From: Porphyromonadaceae bacterium UBA4277
GTDB lineage: Bacteria; Bacteroidota; Bacteroidia; Bacteroidales; Muribaculaceae
Length of the DNA: 12,255 nt
Direction: 5' to 3'
Assembly (NCBI GenBank): GCA_002395965.1
Contig: DGVT01000088.1
Location: 1 to 12,255 of the forward strand
Each line of letters starts with the position of its first letter. The stretch's first letter is position 1. Position numbers and translations under genes: made by a program. The notes below the pieces were generated by a model. It saw nothing but the letters and a program-made list of their open reading frames with translations. It was not told where the DNA came from and made no database searches. Positions 1-6,818 of this stretch are shown piece after piece.

Positions 1-44
1 TGTTTACTCGTCTGCTTGTTTACTTTGTTTACTTAACTAACTAA
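1..44. repeat. 8-bp tandem array, left window edge
   Basis: The window opens inside a short-period array built from CTTGTTTA and CTCGTCTG units, with one 9-nt variant unit near 25-33. The same 8-bp units fill 12101-12255 at the other end of the window. The array ends just before the AT-rich leader of the SemiSWEET gene at 55. No coding potential is visible. Its left boundary lies outside the window. Confidence 0.75.
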
Positions 45-54
45 AAAAATAATT

Positions 55-369
55 ATGATTACACTCGAAATCTTTGCACCTGGCACATCGTTCTACAACG
101 TGTGCGGACTTGTGGCAAGCCTTTGCCTTGTGATGGGCTATGTGCCACAGGCGTGGCGCACCATTCGCACACGCCGTACCGACGACATTGCCGTGCCCAC
201 ATTCCTGATGATGGCAATAGGCGGAGTCGCCTTTATGCTGCAGGGTGCCATGCTGGGCATCACCGGCGATGGCGCGGCACTGTTCTTTACCAACTTGATA
301 ACCACAGCGTGCAGCGTTATAATCTTCGGCATAAAGATGTATAACGACTACTTCAAGAAAAAAGAATAG
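55..369 (+). CDS. SemiSWEET-type sugar transporter (MtN3/PQ-loop family)
   Basis: Small integral membrane protein of 104 residues, the usual length for bacterial SemiSWEETs, which carry one three-helix bundle and work as homodimers. Helices are visible at roughly residues 13-32, 46-67 and 73-95. The family PQ motif is at residues 31-32 (MGYVPQAWRTIRTRRTDDI), followed by the typical basic loop, and TM3 has a conserved-looking Asn at residue 80 (FFTN). Known members facilitate sugar transport across the inner membrane; the substrate here cannot be read from sequence. The ATG at 55 is preceded by an A-rich leader typical of Bacteroidetes starts. The gene looks monocistronic: a strong hairpin follows the stop and the next gene is convergent. 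Family assignment is firm, substrate unknown. Confidence 0.88.
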   Translation: MITLEIFAPGTSFYNVCGLVASLCLVMGYVPQAWRTIRTRRTDDIAVPTFLMMAIGGVAFMLQGAMLGITGDGAALFFTNLITTACSVIIFGIKMYNDYFKKKE

Positions 370-408
370 TATTGTAACAACGGCACACATGAGCGTTTTA
401 TAATTTCG

Positions 409-450
409 ATGGGCTTGCATGGCATTTCGCCACGCAAGCCCATTACCTTT
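409..450 (+). terminator. Strong hairpin downstream of the SemiSWEET gene
   Basis: ATGGGCTTGC (409-418) pairs perfectly with GCAAGCCCAT (434-443). Inside it TGGC (420-423) pairs with GCCA (429-432), separated from the outer stem by one mismatch. The 3' side is followed by TACCTTT rather than a clean U-run. It lies 40 nt after the stop and is probably the transcript end of the SemiSWEET gene; mechanism is inferred. Confidence 0.6.
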
Positions 451-528
451 GCCCGACAACAGGGCGTGTCATAATTCAGAATACTCAGTTCATGAGTCCA
501 CTTGAAAAAAGTTGCATCTTGTGCTTTT

Positions 529-583
529 GCCCTTTCAGGGCGAGACATAACTTCTTGATTATCACCCAGGGCGTTGCCCTGGG
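529..583. repeat. Two short perfect hairpins leading into the 66-bp array
   Basis: GCCCT-TTC-AGGGC occupies 529-541 and CCCAGGGC-GTT-GCCCTGGG occupies 565-583. The first shares the CCTTTCAGG core with the hairpin inside each 66-bp unit that follows, so this stretch looks like the head of the same repeat element. The rest of 370-582 has no plausible gene. Confidence 0.65.
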
Positions 584-948
584 CTGAGGGCTTACAGTCC
601 TTTCAGGACTTTTTCAAGGCCGGGCTTGCCAACGTCGATGCCTCTCCAGCTGAGGGCTTACAGTCCTTTCAGGACTTTTTCAAGGCCGGGCTTGCCAACG
701 TCGATGCCTCCCCAGCTGAGGGCTTACAGTCCTTTCAGGACTTTTTCAAGGCCGGGCTTGGCAACGTCGATGCCTCTCCAGCTGAGGGCTTACAGTCCTT
801 TCAGGACTTTTTCAAGGCCTGGCTTGGCAACGTCGATGCCCCCCAGCTGAGGGCTTACAGTCCTTTCAGGACTTTTTCAAGGCCGGGCTTGCCAACGTCG
901 ATGCCTCCCCAGCTGAGGGCTTACAGTCCTTTCAGGACTTTTTCAAGT
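583..948. repeat. 66-bp minisatellite, about 5.5 copies
   Basis: Units begin with GCTGAGGG at 583, 649, 715, 781, 846 and 912. Spacing is 66, 66, 66, 65 and 66 bp, and the last copy is cut short near 948. Units differ by only a few substitutions. Each contains AGTCCT-TTC-AGGACT (first copy at 596-610) directly followed by a T-run, so each resembles a miniature plus-strand intrinsic terminator. The array fills the gap between the convergent SemiSWEET and DUF4465 genes. Because 66 is divisible by three it keeps reading frames open, but the single 65-bp unit switches frame and there is no ribosome binding context, so it is not a gene. Confidence 0.92.
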
Positions 949-962
949 GGGCTCATTCATGA

Positions 963-1931
963 TTAACGCACTACCTTGCTGGTAGAGGTTGTGCCGTCGG
1001 TGTAGCGTGTCACGACTACGTTCACGCCCTCAAACGGCTGTGCAGCCTGCTGGCCGGCAATGTTGTAGAAGCTGCGTGAAGCCACTTCCTTCTCGCTGTC
1101 GAGCTCGTCAACGGCTGTCGATACGATGGTGTTCACGTTCAGCTTGTCGATGCAGAAGTACAGAGGTGTGTTGGCACCCCATTCACCCATGTCGGTAGTT
1201 TCCATTGAGAAGTAGATGCTCTTCAGGCCGCCTTCGGCATTGATTTCCGACAGGTCCCACTGTGTCCACTGGTCGATCTGGTGGAGTGTGCCGTCGTGGC
1301 TGGCAAGCAGTAGCTCGGCAGTCTTCTCGCTACCATCGGCTGCCACACCGTGAGCAATGAGCTTCAGGTGGTCGCCTTGGGCAAATGCGCGTGCAGGGGC
1401 GGCACCGTTGATGTTGCTGTAGTAGGGGTAAGTGCTGTTGGTGACATAGATGTGGTTGGCAGTGAACAGTTTGTCGCCGCTGAGCTTGATTTGGTTGGTT
1501 TGCTCGGGAGCTCCCACATACCATCCCCAGTAGCCCACAAGGTAGGGAGCGTCGGCAGCCACTTCATTGTTCTCGTTGAGTCCGCCGCCGGCAATGTTAA
1601 ACCAGCAGTGCTGCAGCCAGCCGCCGTCGTCGGTAGCGGTGTGGTCGCTCTTATCGCTGCCGCGGCACACGGTGAAGCCGTCCCAGTAGATGCCGCCCCA
1701 TGAGCCACCCAGGGTGTGCGACACCATGAAGTCGCCGAATTGCATCCATTTCACTTCGTCGCTGTAGGTACCGGTCCAGTAGTAGCCGTCGCTGCCGGTG
1801 AGGTATTCGCTCTGCATCCACTCGATGCTTGCCGGGGTAGTGGGGTTGTTCAGGTCGAGGGTAATGCTCTCTTGGGCATTGGCCACACCAAGTGCAGCAA
1901 TAGCTGCCATTGCTAAGTAGAATTTCTTCAT
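963..1931 (-). CDS. Secreted DUF4465 protein with T9SS-like C-terminal tail
   Basis: Encodes 322 residues from the ATG at 1931-1929. An in-frame ATG 33 nt upstream would place non-signal residues ahead of the signal peptide, so MKKFYLAMAA is preferred. A cleavable signal peptide ends around ANAQE. The body matches DUF4465 from memory: an early region rich in Trp and Gly (GGSWGGIYWDGF), a middle segment HIYVTNSTYPYYSN, and a late segment SIYFSMETTDMGEWG leading to PLYFCIDKLNVN. The C-terminus (YNIAGQQ ... GVNVVVTRYTDGT ... KVVR) resembles a type A T9SS sorting signal, implying export through the outer membrane and surface attachment. A cobalamin riboswitch lies upstream on the same strand, so a role in cobamide capture at the surface is a reasonable inference. 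Gut Bacteroidetes are known to put accessory surface B12-binding proteins under such switches. Ligand binding is not shown. Confidence 0.82.
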   Translation of the reverse strand: MKKFYLAMAAIAALGVANAQESITLDLNNPTTPASIEWMQSEYLTGSDGYYWTGTYSDEVKWMQFGDFMVSHTLGGSWGGIYWDGFTVCRGSDKSDHTATDDGGWLQHCWFNIAGGGLNENNEVAADAPYLVGYWGWYVGAPEQTNQIKLSGDKLFTANHIYVTNSTYPYYSNINGAAPARAFAQGDHLKLIAHGVAADGSEKTAELLLASHDGTLHQIDQWTQWDLSEINAEGGLKSIYFSMETTDMGEWGANTPLYFCIDKLNVNTIVSTAVDELDSEKEVASRSFYNIAGQQAAQPFEGVNVVVTRYTDGTTSTSKVVR

Positions 1932-2007
1932 GAATAAAAAGTTTTTATAGTTAAACATAATCATACATCAATATTCTTAACCTCGGTTCAATAGTCCACG
2001 TGAACCG

Positions 2008-2032
2008 GTGCTATGCTGTTGTGGCATAGCAC
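2008..2032 (-). promoter_or_regulatory. 9-bp hairpin between riboswitch and gene (possible expression platform)
   Basis: GTGCTATGC (2008-2016) pairs perfectly with GCATAGCAC (2024-2032) around a 7-nt loop. A second stem, GGTTCA (1985-1990) with TGAACC (2001-2006), lies closer to the gene. Both sit between the 3' end of the cobalamin aptamer and the start codon on the minus strand. No U-run follows either stem, so translational control or antitermination is as likely as intrinsic termination. The role is inferred from position only. Confidence 0.45.
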
Positions 2033-2049
2033 TGTCAGGCTTGTGTCGA

Positions 2050-2250
2050 GGCAGGTCTTCTGGCTTGTTCCTTGCTATTTGGTTTCACGCCTTCCCGGCC
2101 TTGATGCATTGTCGGCGACGATTGTGGCCAGTGGCTTAGTGTGAACTTGGCAGAGTGTGGAACACACAGCAGCGGGTACTGCACAGGAGTCTCACCTGTT
2201 TCCCTATTATTCCGGTGCGCAGGGCACCATGAACCTAAACACTTGTTTCA
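2050..2250 (-). promoter_or_regulatory. Cobalamin (AdoCbl-class) riboswitch
   Basis: Read on the minus strand, the segment carries the hallmark conserved blocks in order. Near the 5' end is a GGTGCCCTGCG block, then GGGAAACAGGTGAGACTCC, then TGCAGTACCCGC, and at the 3' end AGCCAGAAGACCTGCC, which is the terminal B12-box pairing strand. Length of about 200 nt is right for the family. It lies 5' of the DUF4465 gene with about 120 nt between, so when cobalamin is plentiful that gene is expected to be repressed. The recognition rests on several independent conserved blocks. Confidence 0.95.
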
Positions 2251-2255
2251 GGCTG

Positions 2256-2263
2256 CAAAATTA
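2256..2263 (-). promoter_or_regulatory. Minus-strand promoter -7 box for the riboswitch transcript
   Basis: The minus strand reads TAATTTTG, a full match to the Bacteroidetes -7 consensus TAnnTTTG. It would place the transcription start near 2249, just where the riboswitch begins. The expected -33 TTTG is weak: only a T-rich stretch is found at the right distance. Confidence 0.6.
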
Positions 2264-2323
2264 CAACAAATTGTGCTACCTGAAAAAAACAAGGTCAAAA
2301 AATCAATAAAATGTGCCACTTGG

Positions 2324-2355
2324 TTTGCTCGAATTAGAATATTATACTATATTTG
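2324..2355 (+). promoter_or_regulatory. Sigma-ABfr-type promoter for the 2379-5857 operon
   Basis: TTTG at 2324-2327 and TATATTTG at 2348-2355 are separated by exactly 20 nt, an ideal match to TTTG-N19-21-TAnnTTTG. Transcription should start near 2361, leaving about an 18-nt leader before the ATG at 2379. This rules out the in-frame upstream ATG at 2313 as the real start. It is divergent from the riboswitch promoter at 2256-2263. Confidence 0.8.
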
Positions 2356-2378
2356 TGCAGACAATTATCAAAAACCCG

Positions 2379-3227
2379 ATGAAAATGAAAACCACTGTCA
2401 ATCTTGTATGTTTTGCTTTAATGATGCTGGTGCTGGCTGCATGCAATTCCAATGGTAAGTATGTGGCAGGTAACGGCACGGTTTATCATGCCTACTGGAC
2501 ATTCAGTTTCGGCTACATTTATAATGAATTGCCACAAGTGGATGCCGCCTCGTTCGAGAGCATAAAAGACTGGCTTGGTCACGATGCACACCATGCCTAT
2601 TTCAAGGAAAGACTGATTGTAGGTGCCGATGTGGCTACCCTCAAGGCTCGCAAATACCCACTTTGTAGTGACAAAAACGACTACTACTATAAGGGTGTGC
2701 CGCTCAATGTGGCTGATGTCGAATCGTTTGAAATACTTAAATGGAACGAAGATGACCTTTGGGCAAAAGATAGCCGCTATGCCTATTATGATACGATAAA
2801 AATCGTTACTCCAGACTTGGCATCGTTCCGCGTGAAGGAGTGGAATACTGCGGTCGATAGTCGATACGTGTATCGTTATGGAAAAATCTTGCCGCTTGCC
2901 GATCCTGAGACTTACGTCGAGGAATGGCAGGGTCTATACAGTCGCGACAAGTCCCATATATGGTGTATGGGAGACCTTGTGCGCGATGCCGACTTAGAGA
3001 CATTTACTCTTGAGGATTGGCGAGGACGCTATGCCCGCGACAAGTCACACATCTGGTATTGTGGCGAACTTGTGCGTGATGCTGACTATGAAACCTTTAC
3101 TGTCGATAAGGACGGCTATGCCAGCGACAAGTATGGCAAATTCGACTGCGAGAAGCGCATCATCGACGAGGAACCCGTAGAGGAACAACCCGTAGAACCT
3201 GAGCCTGTCGAACCTGGTGTGGAATAA
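2379..3227 (+). CDS. DKNYY-family repeat lipoprotein
   Basis: Encodes 282 residues. The start at 2379 (MKMKTTVNL) is chosen because the promoter lies between it and the upstream ATG, and because it begins a proper lipoprotein signal: a hydrophobic core ending LVLAAC, with Cys22 the predicted lipidated residue. The mature part is built of about six loose repeats of roughly 35-40 residues, each with an aspartate/tyrosine turn such as SDKNDYYYKG, SRDKSHIWCMG and ARDKSHIWYCG and an intervening 'ADxETF' strand. This is the pattern of the DKNYY family (surface or periplasmic, function unknown). The tail is acidic and proline-rich (EPVEEQPVEPEPVEPGVE). It is first in an operon with the transglutaminase and NlpC/P60 genes (31-nt gap to the next). 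No enzymatic motif is seen. Confidence 0.8.
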   Translation: MKMKTTVNLVCFALMMLVLAACNSNGKYVAGNGTVYHAYWTFSFGYIYNELPQVDAASFESIKDWLGHDAHHAYFKERLIVGADVATLKARKYPLCSDKNDYYYKGVPLNVADVESFEILKWNEDDLWAKDSRYAYYDTIKIVTPDLASFRVKEWNTAVDSRYVYRYGKILPLADPETYVEEWQGLYSRDKSHIWCMGDLVRDADLETFTLEDWRGRYARDKSHIWYCGELVRDADYETFTVDKDGYASDKYGKFDCEKRIIDEEPVEEQPVEPEPVEPGVE

Positions 3228-3258
3228 CATTAGAACATTGATATAAAAGATAAAACTG

Positions 3259-4683
3259 ATGAAAAAGATACTGATAGTTTTGTCGCTGATGCTGGCGGCA
3301 GTGGCGGCAGTAGCCCAGGAATCATGGCTTGAGCAAGTGAATGGACTCATGGCTCAAGGCGAGTTTGCTCAAGCCGAAAAAGTGATGAAAAAGTTGCCTA
3401 AGAAAGTGCGAAAGGCCGAGGCTGTGCGCATCGACTCGCTGCAGACCATCATGGAGCGCATCCGCAAGGACTTCAACATGACGCCCGAGCAGGGTGTGGC
3501 ACTCATACGCGAGAAGATGCCCGAAGCCACCGATGCGCAGATTGCCAACTGGAAGGCAGCGCGCAAACTCGAAGTGATGAACATCGACGGACAAGAATGG
3601 TGGTTTCGCAAGAGCGTACGCAACCTGTGGCTACTGGGCGATGAATTTGCACAAACCAACCAAGAAGAGAATTGGGAATCCTACAAAACCCGCCGCCGCT
3701 ACTTTTTGCAGGCTATGCGCACTGCGCCCGACCGATGGGGGGTGCGTAACTGGCAACGCGCTAACATCACCTTCTCACTCGACGTAGATGCCGATGCAGT
3801 GCCTGCCGGCGAAACCCTGCGCGTGTGGATGCCGTTCCCGTTTGAGAACATCCGCCAGCGTAACATCCAGTATGTAGAAGGCAATCATCCTGCCACCTTC
3901 AGCACCACGAGCAAGCACCACACGGTGTATATGGAAGCCGTGGCCGAGAAGGGAAAGCCCACACACTTCGAATACACTTTCACCTATGAGGTGGGGGAGC
4001 GCCACATCGCTCAGCAGGACCTTCTGGCAATGGTGGAGCCGTATAACACCGAGAGCGAGATTTATCAGACCTATACTGCCAGTGAGGCCCCCCACATGAT
4101 TATTACCGACGAGATGCGTCAGTTGGCAAGGGAAATCGTGGGAGACGAAGAGAATCCAGTGATGCAAGCCTACAAGGTGTATCAGTGGATTTCGCGCACG
4201 TTCCCTTGGGCTGGTGCACGCGAGTACAGCACATTGGCAAATATTCCGCAATACGTCCTCGACAATGGTCATGGCGACTGTGGTCAGGTCACGCTGCTCT
4301 ACATCACGCTGGTGCGCTCGCTGGGCATTCCCGCACGGTGGGAGAGCGGCTGGATGCTTCATCCCGACGAGGTGAACTGGCACGACTGGGGCGAGACGTT
4401 CTTCCAAGGGGTGGGCTGGGTGCCTACCGACCAATCGTTTGGGCGCAGCGCCATCGACACGCCCATGGATGCCTACTATGCTACGGGTATCGACGTGTAT
4501 CGCATGGCTACCAACGAGGCTGTGGGCGACCGCCTTGACCCGCCCAAGACCTACATCCGTAGCGAAACAGTCGATTTCCAGCCCGGCGAGGTGGAATGGC
4601 GCGGTGGCAACCTATACTATGACAAATGGCACTCACATCTTGAGGTGAATGGCATAACCCCTTTGAGCAGTTTAATTCAATAG
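3259..4683 (+). CDS. Secreted transglutaminase-like (papain-fold) protein
   Basis: Encodes 474 residues with a signal peptide (cut about AVAQ/ES, residue 20). Residues 20-130 are helical and lysine-rich. A beta-rich region with WMPFPFEN (190-197) precedes the transglutaminase-like core at about residues 280-395. The Cys-His-Asp triad is visible: Cys341 in NGHGDCGQVT, His375 in NWHDWGETFF, and Asp391 in WVPTDQSFG. The GIPARWESGW segment after the cysteine is typical of bacterial members of the superfamily, many of which are peptidases or amidases rather than cross-linkers. Location next to an NlpC/P60 peptidase (40-nt gap) and upstream of a dipeptide epimerase suggests action on cell-wall or short peptides in the periplasm. 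The substrate is an inference. Confidence 0.87.
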   Translation: MKKILIVLSLMLAAVAAVAQESWLEQVNGLMAQGEFAQAEKVMKKLPKKVRKAEAVRIDSLQTIMERIRKDFNMTPEQGVALIREKMPEATDAQIANWKAARKLEVMNIDGQEWWFRKSVRNLWLLGDEFAQTNQEENWESYKTRRRYFLQAMRTAPDRWGVRNWQRANITFSLDVDADAVPAGETLRVWMPFPFENIRQRNIQYVEGNHPATFSTTSKHHTVYMEAVAEKGKPTHFEYTFTYEVGERHIAQQDLLAMVEPYNTESEIYQTYTASEAPHMIITDEMRQLAREIVGDEENPVMQAYKVYQWISRTFPWAGAREYSTLANIPQYVLDNGHGDCGQVTLLYITLVRSLGIPARWESGWMLHPDEVNWHDWGETFFQGVGWVPTDQSFGRSAIDTPMDAYYATGIDVYRMATNEAVGDRLDPPKTYIRSETVDFQPGEVEWRGGNLYYDKWHSHLEVNGITPLSSLIQ

Positions 4684-4723
4684 AACGTTTAATTTCGAAA
4701 CTTATATCTCAACATTATTAATT

Positions 4724-5857
4724 ATGAAAAAGATATGTGTCTTGCTGGCTGTTGTTGTGCTGGCCTTGACTGCCGCTGCGGCAACTGTGTCGAGCGTGAA
4801 TGCTAAAGTTGACAAGATTAGGCAACGGCTCGTGCCAGACAAACGTACCACACTATGGGACGTGAAAACCGACCACAGCGACGGTGTGATAACGGTGAAG
4901 GGCATCGTGGCCGATGAATACACCAAATCAGAGTTGGAAAAGGCATTCAAGGGCGAACGCCGCGTAAAGGTCGATGTGAAGGTGGGCGAAACCATACAAC
5001 CGACTAAGAAACGCTGGGCTATCGTCAAACTGTCGGTGGCTACGTTGCGTTGCGAGCCCAAGCATAGCGCCGAGATTGCTACTCAGGCTGTCATGGGTAC
5101 TCCTGTAAAGGTGCTTGATGACGACGATGACTGGTATCGTGTTCAGATGCCGGACCACTATATAGCATGGGTGCCAGCCAGTTCACTCACGTTCCATAAC
5201 GAAGATGATATGCAGCAGTGGCAGCACACCGAGCGCTACATTGTCACGGCCTATGATTCACGGCTCACGACTACACCCGGTGGTGACGAGACTGTAAGCG
5301 ATTTGGTGTTAGGATGCCTGCTCGAGTATCGTGGTGAGCAAGAAGGCTGGGTGCATCTGGTCACTCCCGACGGCCGCGACGGCTGGGCTGAAAAGGGTGT
5401 TGTGGCCAATTTCGCCACTTGGCGCAAACAGCCGCTCGACATCAATCTGGTTGAACGTACTGCACGCCGCATGATGGGCAGCGGATACCTGTGGGGTGGC
5501 ACTTCTACAAAGGTCACTGATTGCTCCGGACTCATGAAAATCTCTTATTTTGCAAGTGGCGTCATCCTGCAGCGCGATGCCTCGCAACAGGCTTTAACCG
5601 GTGAGAAGATTGCCGACTGGCACAACTGCGAGTTGGGCGACCTTCTATTCTTTGGCAACAGCAAGACCGGCCGAGTGACACATGTCGGCATGTATTTGCG
5701 TAACGGGAAGTACATCCACTGCTCAGGGCAAGTGAAAATCAATAGCCTGGAACCTGGAGCAAGCGACTACCTCTATTCGCCGCTCTCTATCAGCAGGGTG
5801 AAAACCCAGGTTGGAAAGCCTGGTATAATCAGAGTGGAAAACCACCAGTGGTACTGA
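4724..5857 (+). CDS. Secreted SH3b-NlpC/P60 murein peptidase (YkfC-like)
   Basis: Encodes 377 residues with an N-terminal signal peptide (about 1-20). Residues 25-90 form a small lysine-rich domain. Two bacterial SH3-like domains follow (about 98-155 and 172-232; LDDDDDWYRVQM ... YIAWVPASSL marks the first). The NlpC/P60 catalytic domain covers about 240-377. Catalytic residues are visible: Cys267 in TDCSGLM, His320 in RVTHVGMY and His332 in YIHCSG, preceded by the usual YLWGGTS strand. The architecture matches gamma-D-glutamyl-diamino acid endopeptidases that cut murein peptides and release L-Ala-D-Glu. That product is the substrate of the epimerase class encoded at 9849, so the two were probably neighbours before the cassette at 5989-9504 was introduced. 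The last 45 codons are duplicated at 9505-9642. Confidence 0.92.
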   Translation: MKKICVLLAVVVLALTAAAATVSSVNAKVDKIRQRLVPDKRTTLWDVKTDHSDGVITVKGIVADEYTKSELEKAFKGERRVKVDVKVGETIQPTKKRWAIVKLSVATLRCEPKHSAEIATQAVMGTPVKVLDDDDDWYRVQMPDHYIAWVPASSLTFHNEDDMQQWQHTERYIVTAYDSRLTTTPGGDETVSDLVLGCLLEYRGEQEGWVHLVTPDGRDGWAEKGVVANFATWRKQPLDINLVERTARRMMGSGYLWGGTSTKVTDCSGLMKISYFASGVILQRDASQQALTGEKIADWHNCELGDLLFFGNSKTGRVTHVGMYLRNGKYIHCSGQVKINSLEPGASDYLYSPLSISRVKTQVGKPGIIRVENHQWY

Positions 5858-6010
5858 CGATAGCAATCAGACTCTTCGGCCTCTTCGGTCTCTTCAGACT
5901 CTTCGGTCTCTTCGAACACTTCGATTTTAGTCTGAATAGTCTGAATAGACTGAATAGTCTGAAAAGTCAGAAAAGTCAGAAAAACCGAATGGCAGATTTT
6001 CGTTTAATAA
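5720..6010. repeat. Direct repeat, left copy (NlpC/P60 3' end plus spacer)
   Basis: Paired with 9505-9768. It contains the last 45 codons of the NlpC/P60 gene, the 9-bp spacer array and the following segment GGCAGATTTTCG-TTAATAA. Against the right copy the first 102 nt show 14 substitutions and no gaps. The next 58 nt (5822-5879) are identical, and the array then differs mainly by whole 9-bp units. Confidence 0.93.
5872..5990. repeat. 9-bp tandem array, 13 units, with self-complementary halves
   Basis: Six units of CTCTTCGGT type (5872-5925), a 2-nt joint, six units of TAGTCTGAA/AAGTCAGAA type (5928-5981) and a final AAACCGAAT. The left half contains CAGACTCTTC and the right half GAATAGTCTG, which pair with one mismatch, so the transcript could fold into a long imperfect hairpin just after the NlpC/P60 stop codon. 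It may act as a transcript end or stabiliser; this is inferred. Confidence 0.8.
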
Positions 6011-6435
6011 TATTTCATCTATACAATGGCAAAGAGAATAATACTCCTTGGTTTATACTTGACTCATGGAATCCAAGGAGTCGCAAAAACTACATAGAAG
6101 TTTCTGATATTTCTCGTTCGTATGTGGATGGATATGATGAAGGTATTTGGAGATCTATAGGGAGAGCTGAAGGTAGAAATACTTTGTCACTCGAACAAGA
6201 TAATCCCGCTCCACATGAATTTGGGCATATATTAGGGCTTCCAGATAGATACGATAAACAAACGAATAGGCCATATAAAGGATGGGAAAATAATATTATG
6301 GGAGATAGTAAAAATGGTACTGTTGAAGCAAGGAATATTGAAGAACTGTTAATTGATACATTTAAACAGTTTGATGTTTGGAGAAAATATCATGACGAAA
6401 CTAAAGAAACTTTTATTTATGAAATCAATCCATAA
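5989..6435 (+). CDS. Zincin-type metalloprotease domain, displaced Rhs toxin tip
   Basis: Encodes 148 residues from the ATG at 5989; the frame is open back into the NlpC/P60 gene, but that part is only the spacer array. The motif HEFGHILGLPDRYD (residues 76-89) gives HExxHxxGxxD, the metzincin-like zinc site with Asp86 as likely third ligand. M104 in NNIMGD is a plausible Met-turn. There is no signal peptide. GC content is far lower than in the flanking housekeeping genes. It resembles the C-terminal zincin toxins that follow Rhs cores in Bacteroidetes, but no Rhs core precedes it here. Its first residues come from the duplicated spacer, so it is an orphan tip. Expression could come only from operon read-through. 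Whether the present N-terminus is translated is uncertain. Confidence 0.65.
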   Translation: MADFRLIIFHLYNGKENNTPWFILDSWNPRSRKNYIEVSDISRSYVDGYDEGIWRSIGRAEGRNTLSLEQDNPAPHEFGHILGLPDRYDKQTNRPYKGWENNIMGDSKNGTVEARNIEELLIDTFKQFDVWRKYHDETKETFIYEINP

Positions 6436-6805
6436 TCACTTTATATTTATAGTTCTTTTGAATAGCGTTATATTCCTGTATTGTACACGATTCCCATTGT
6501 GTGAACCGTGTCTTGATAGTAATAATTGTCCTCCTTGCATAAGTGAAATGCAAATATATACACTATTGTTTGTATCAAGCATTAATTTGTTATATATAAC
6601 ATTTTCCCGTCTGCTTCATTTCTTATTTTTATGCCCATTTTATATTGTGCATGTATCGATACTATATTTTCACACATATTTATCTTTGACATGGTTTGGA
6701 TTTTTATTATTCATAATATACGTTTTTTTTACAATTTACGTCATTATATTGAAAATGTTATATTTAAATTTGAATTTTACAAATGTTTATAAAATACTTC
6801 ACTAA
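6419..6805 (+). CDS. Four-helix membrane protein, candidate immunity to the zincin tip
   Basis: Encodes 128 residues from ATG 6419 (MKSIHNHFIF); in-frame alternatives are at 6392 and 6353. The start overlaps the end of the zincin gene by 17 nt, which suggests translational coupling. The protein is very hydrophobic, with about four membrane segments (roughly residues 6-22, 43-61, 64-84 and 90-115). A short loop after the first helix is cysteine-rich (CTRFPLCEPC and NNCPPC). I recognise no family. Position directly after a toxin-like domain, small size and very low GC fit a membrane immunity protein, as found for toxins acting in or at the envelope. The role is inferred from context only. Confidence 0.55.
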   Translation: MKSIHNHFIFIVLLNSVIFLYCTRFPLCEPCLDSNNCPPCISEMQIYTLLFVSSINLLYITFSRLLHFLFLCPFYIVHVSILYFHTYLSLTWFGFLLFIIYVFFTIYVIILKMLYLNLNFTNVYKILH

Positions 6806-6818
6806 TATAGCTGGTAGA

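Noticed and set aside
583..948. CRISPR-like array
   Set aside because: Whole 66-bp units are repeated with no unique spacers and no cas genes nearby; it is a minisatellite.
574..966. 130-residue ORF with 22-residue repeats (AEGLQSFQDFFKAGLANVD)
   Set aside because: It is the 66-bp minisatellite read in an open frame; the 65-bp unit shifts the frame, an overlapping frame is equally open, and there is no start context.
2313..2378. N-terminal extension of the DKNYY lipoprotein from ATG 2313
   Set aside because: The promoter at 2324-2355 lies inside it, and the lipoprotein signal begins at 2379.
2141..2458. Plus-strand ORF over the riboswitch
   Set aside because: It runs antisense through the conserved cobalamin riboswitch blocks and into the lipoprotein gene in another frame; no family resemblance.
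3775..4434. Minus-strand ORF of 219 residues
   Set aside because: Antisense shadow of the transglutaminase-like gene, whose catalytic triad is intact on the plus strand.
5848..5988. N-terminal Leu/Phe/Gly-rich extension of the zincin ORF starting at GTG 5848
   Set aside because: It is translation of the 9-bp spacer array overlapping the NlpC/P60 stop; the same frame is found in the right repeat copy without any zincin domain.
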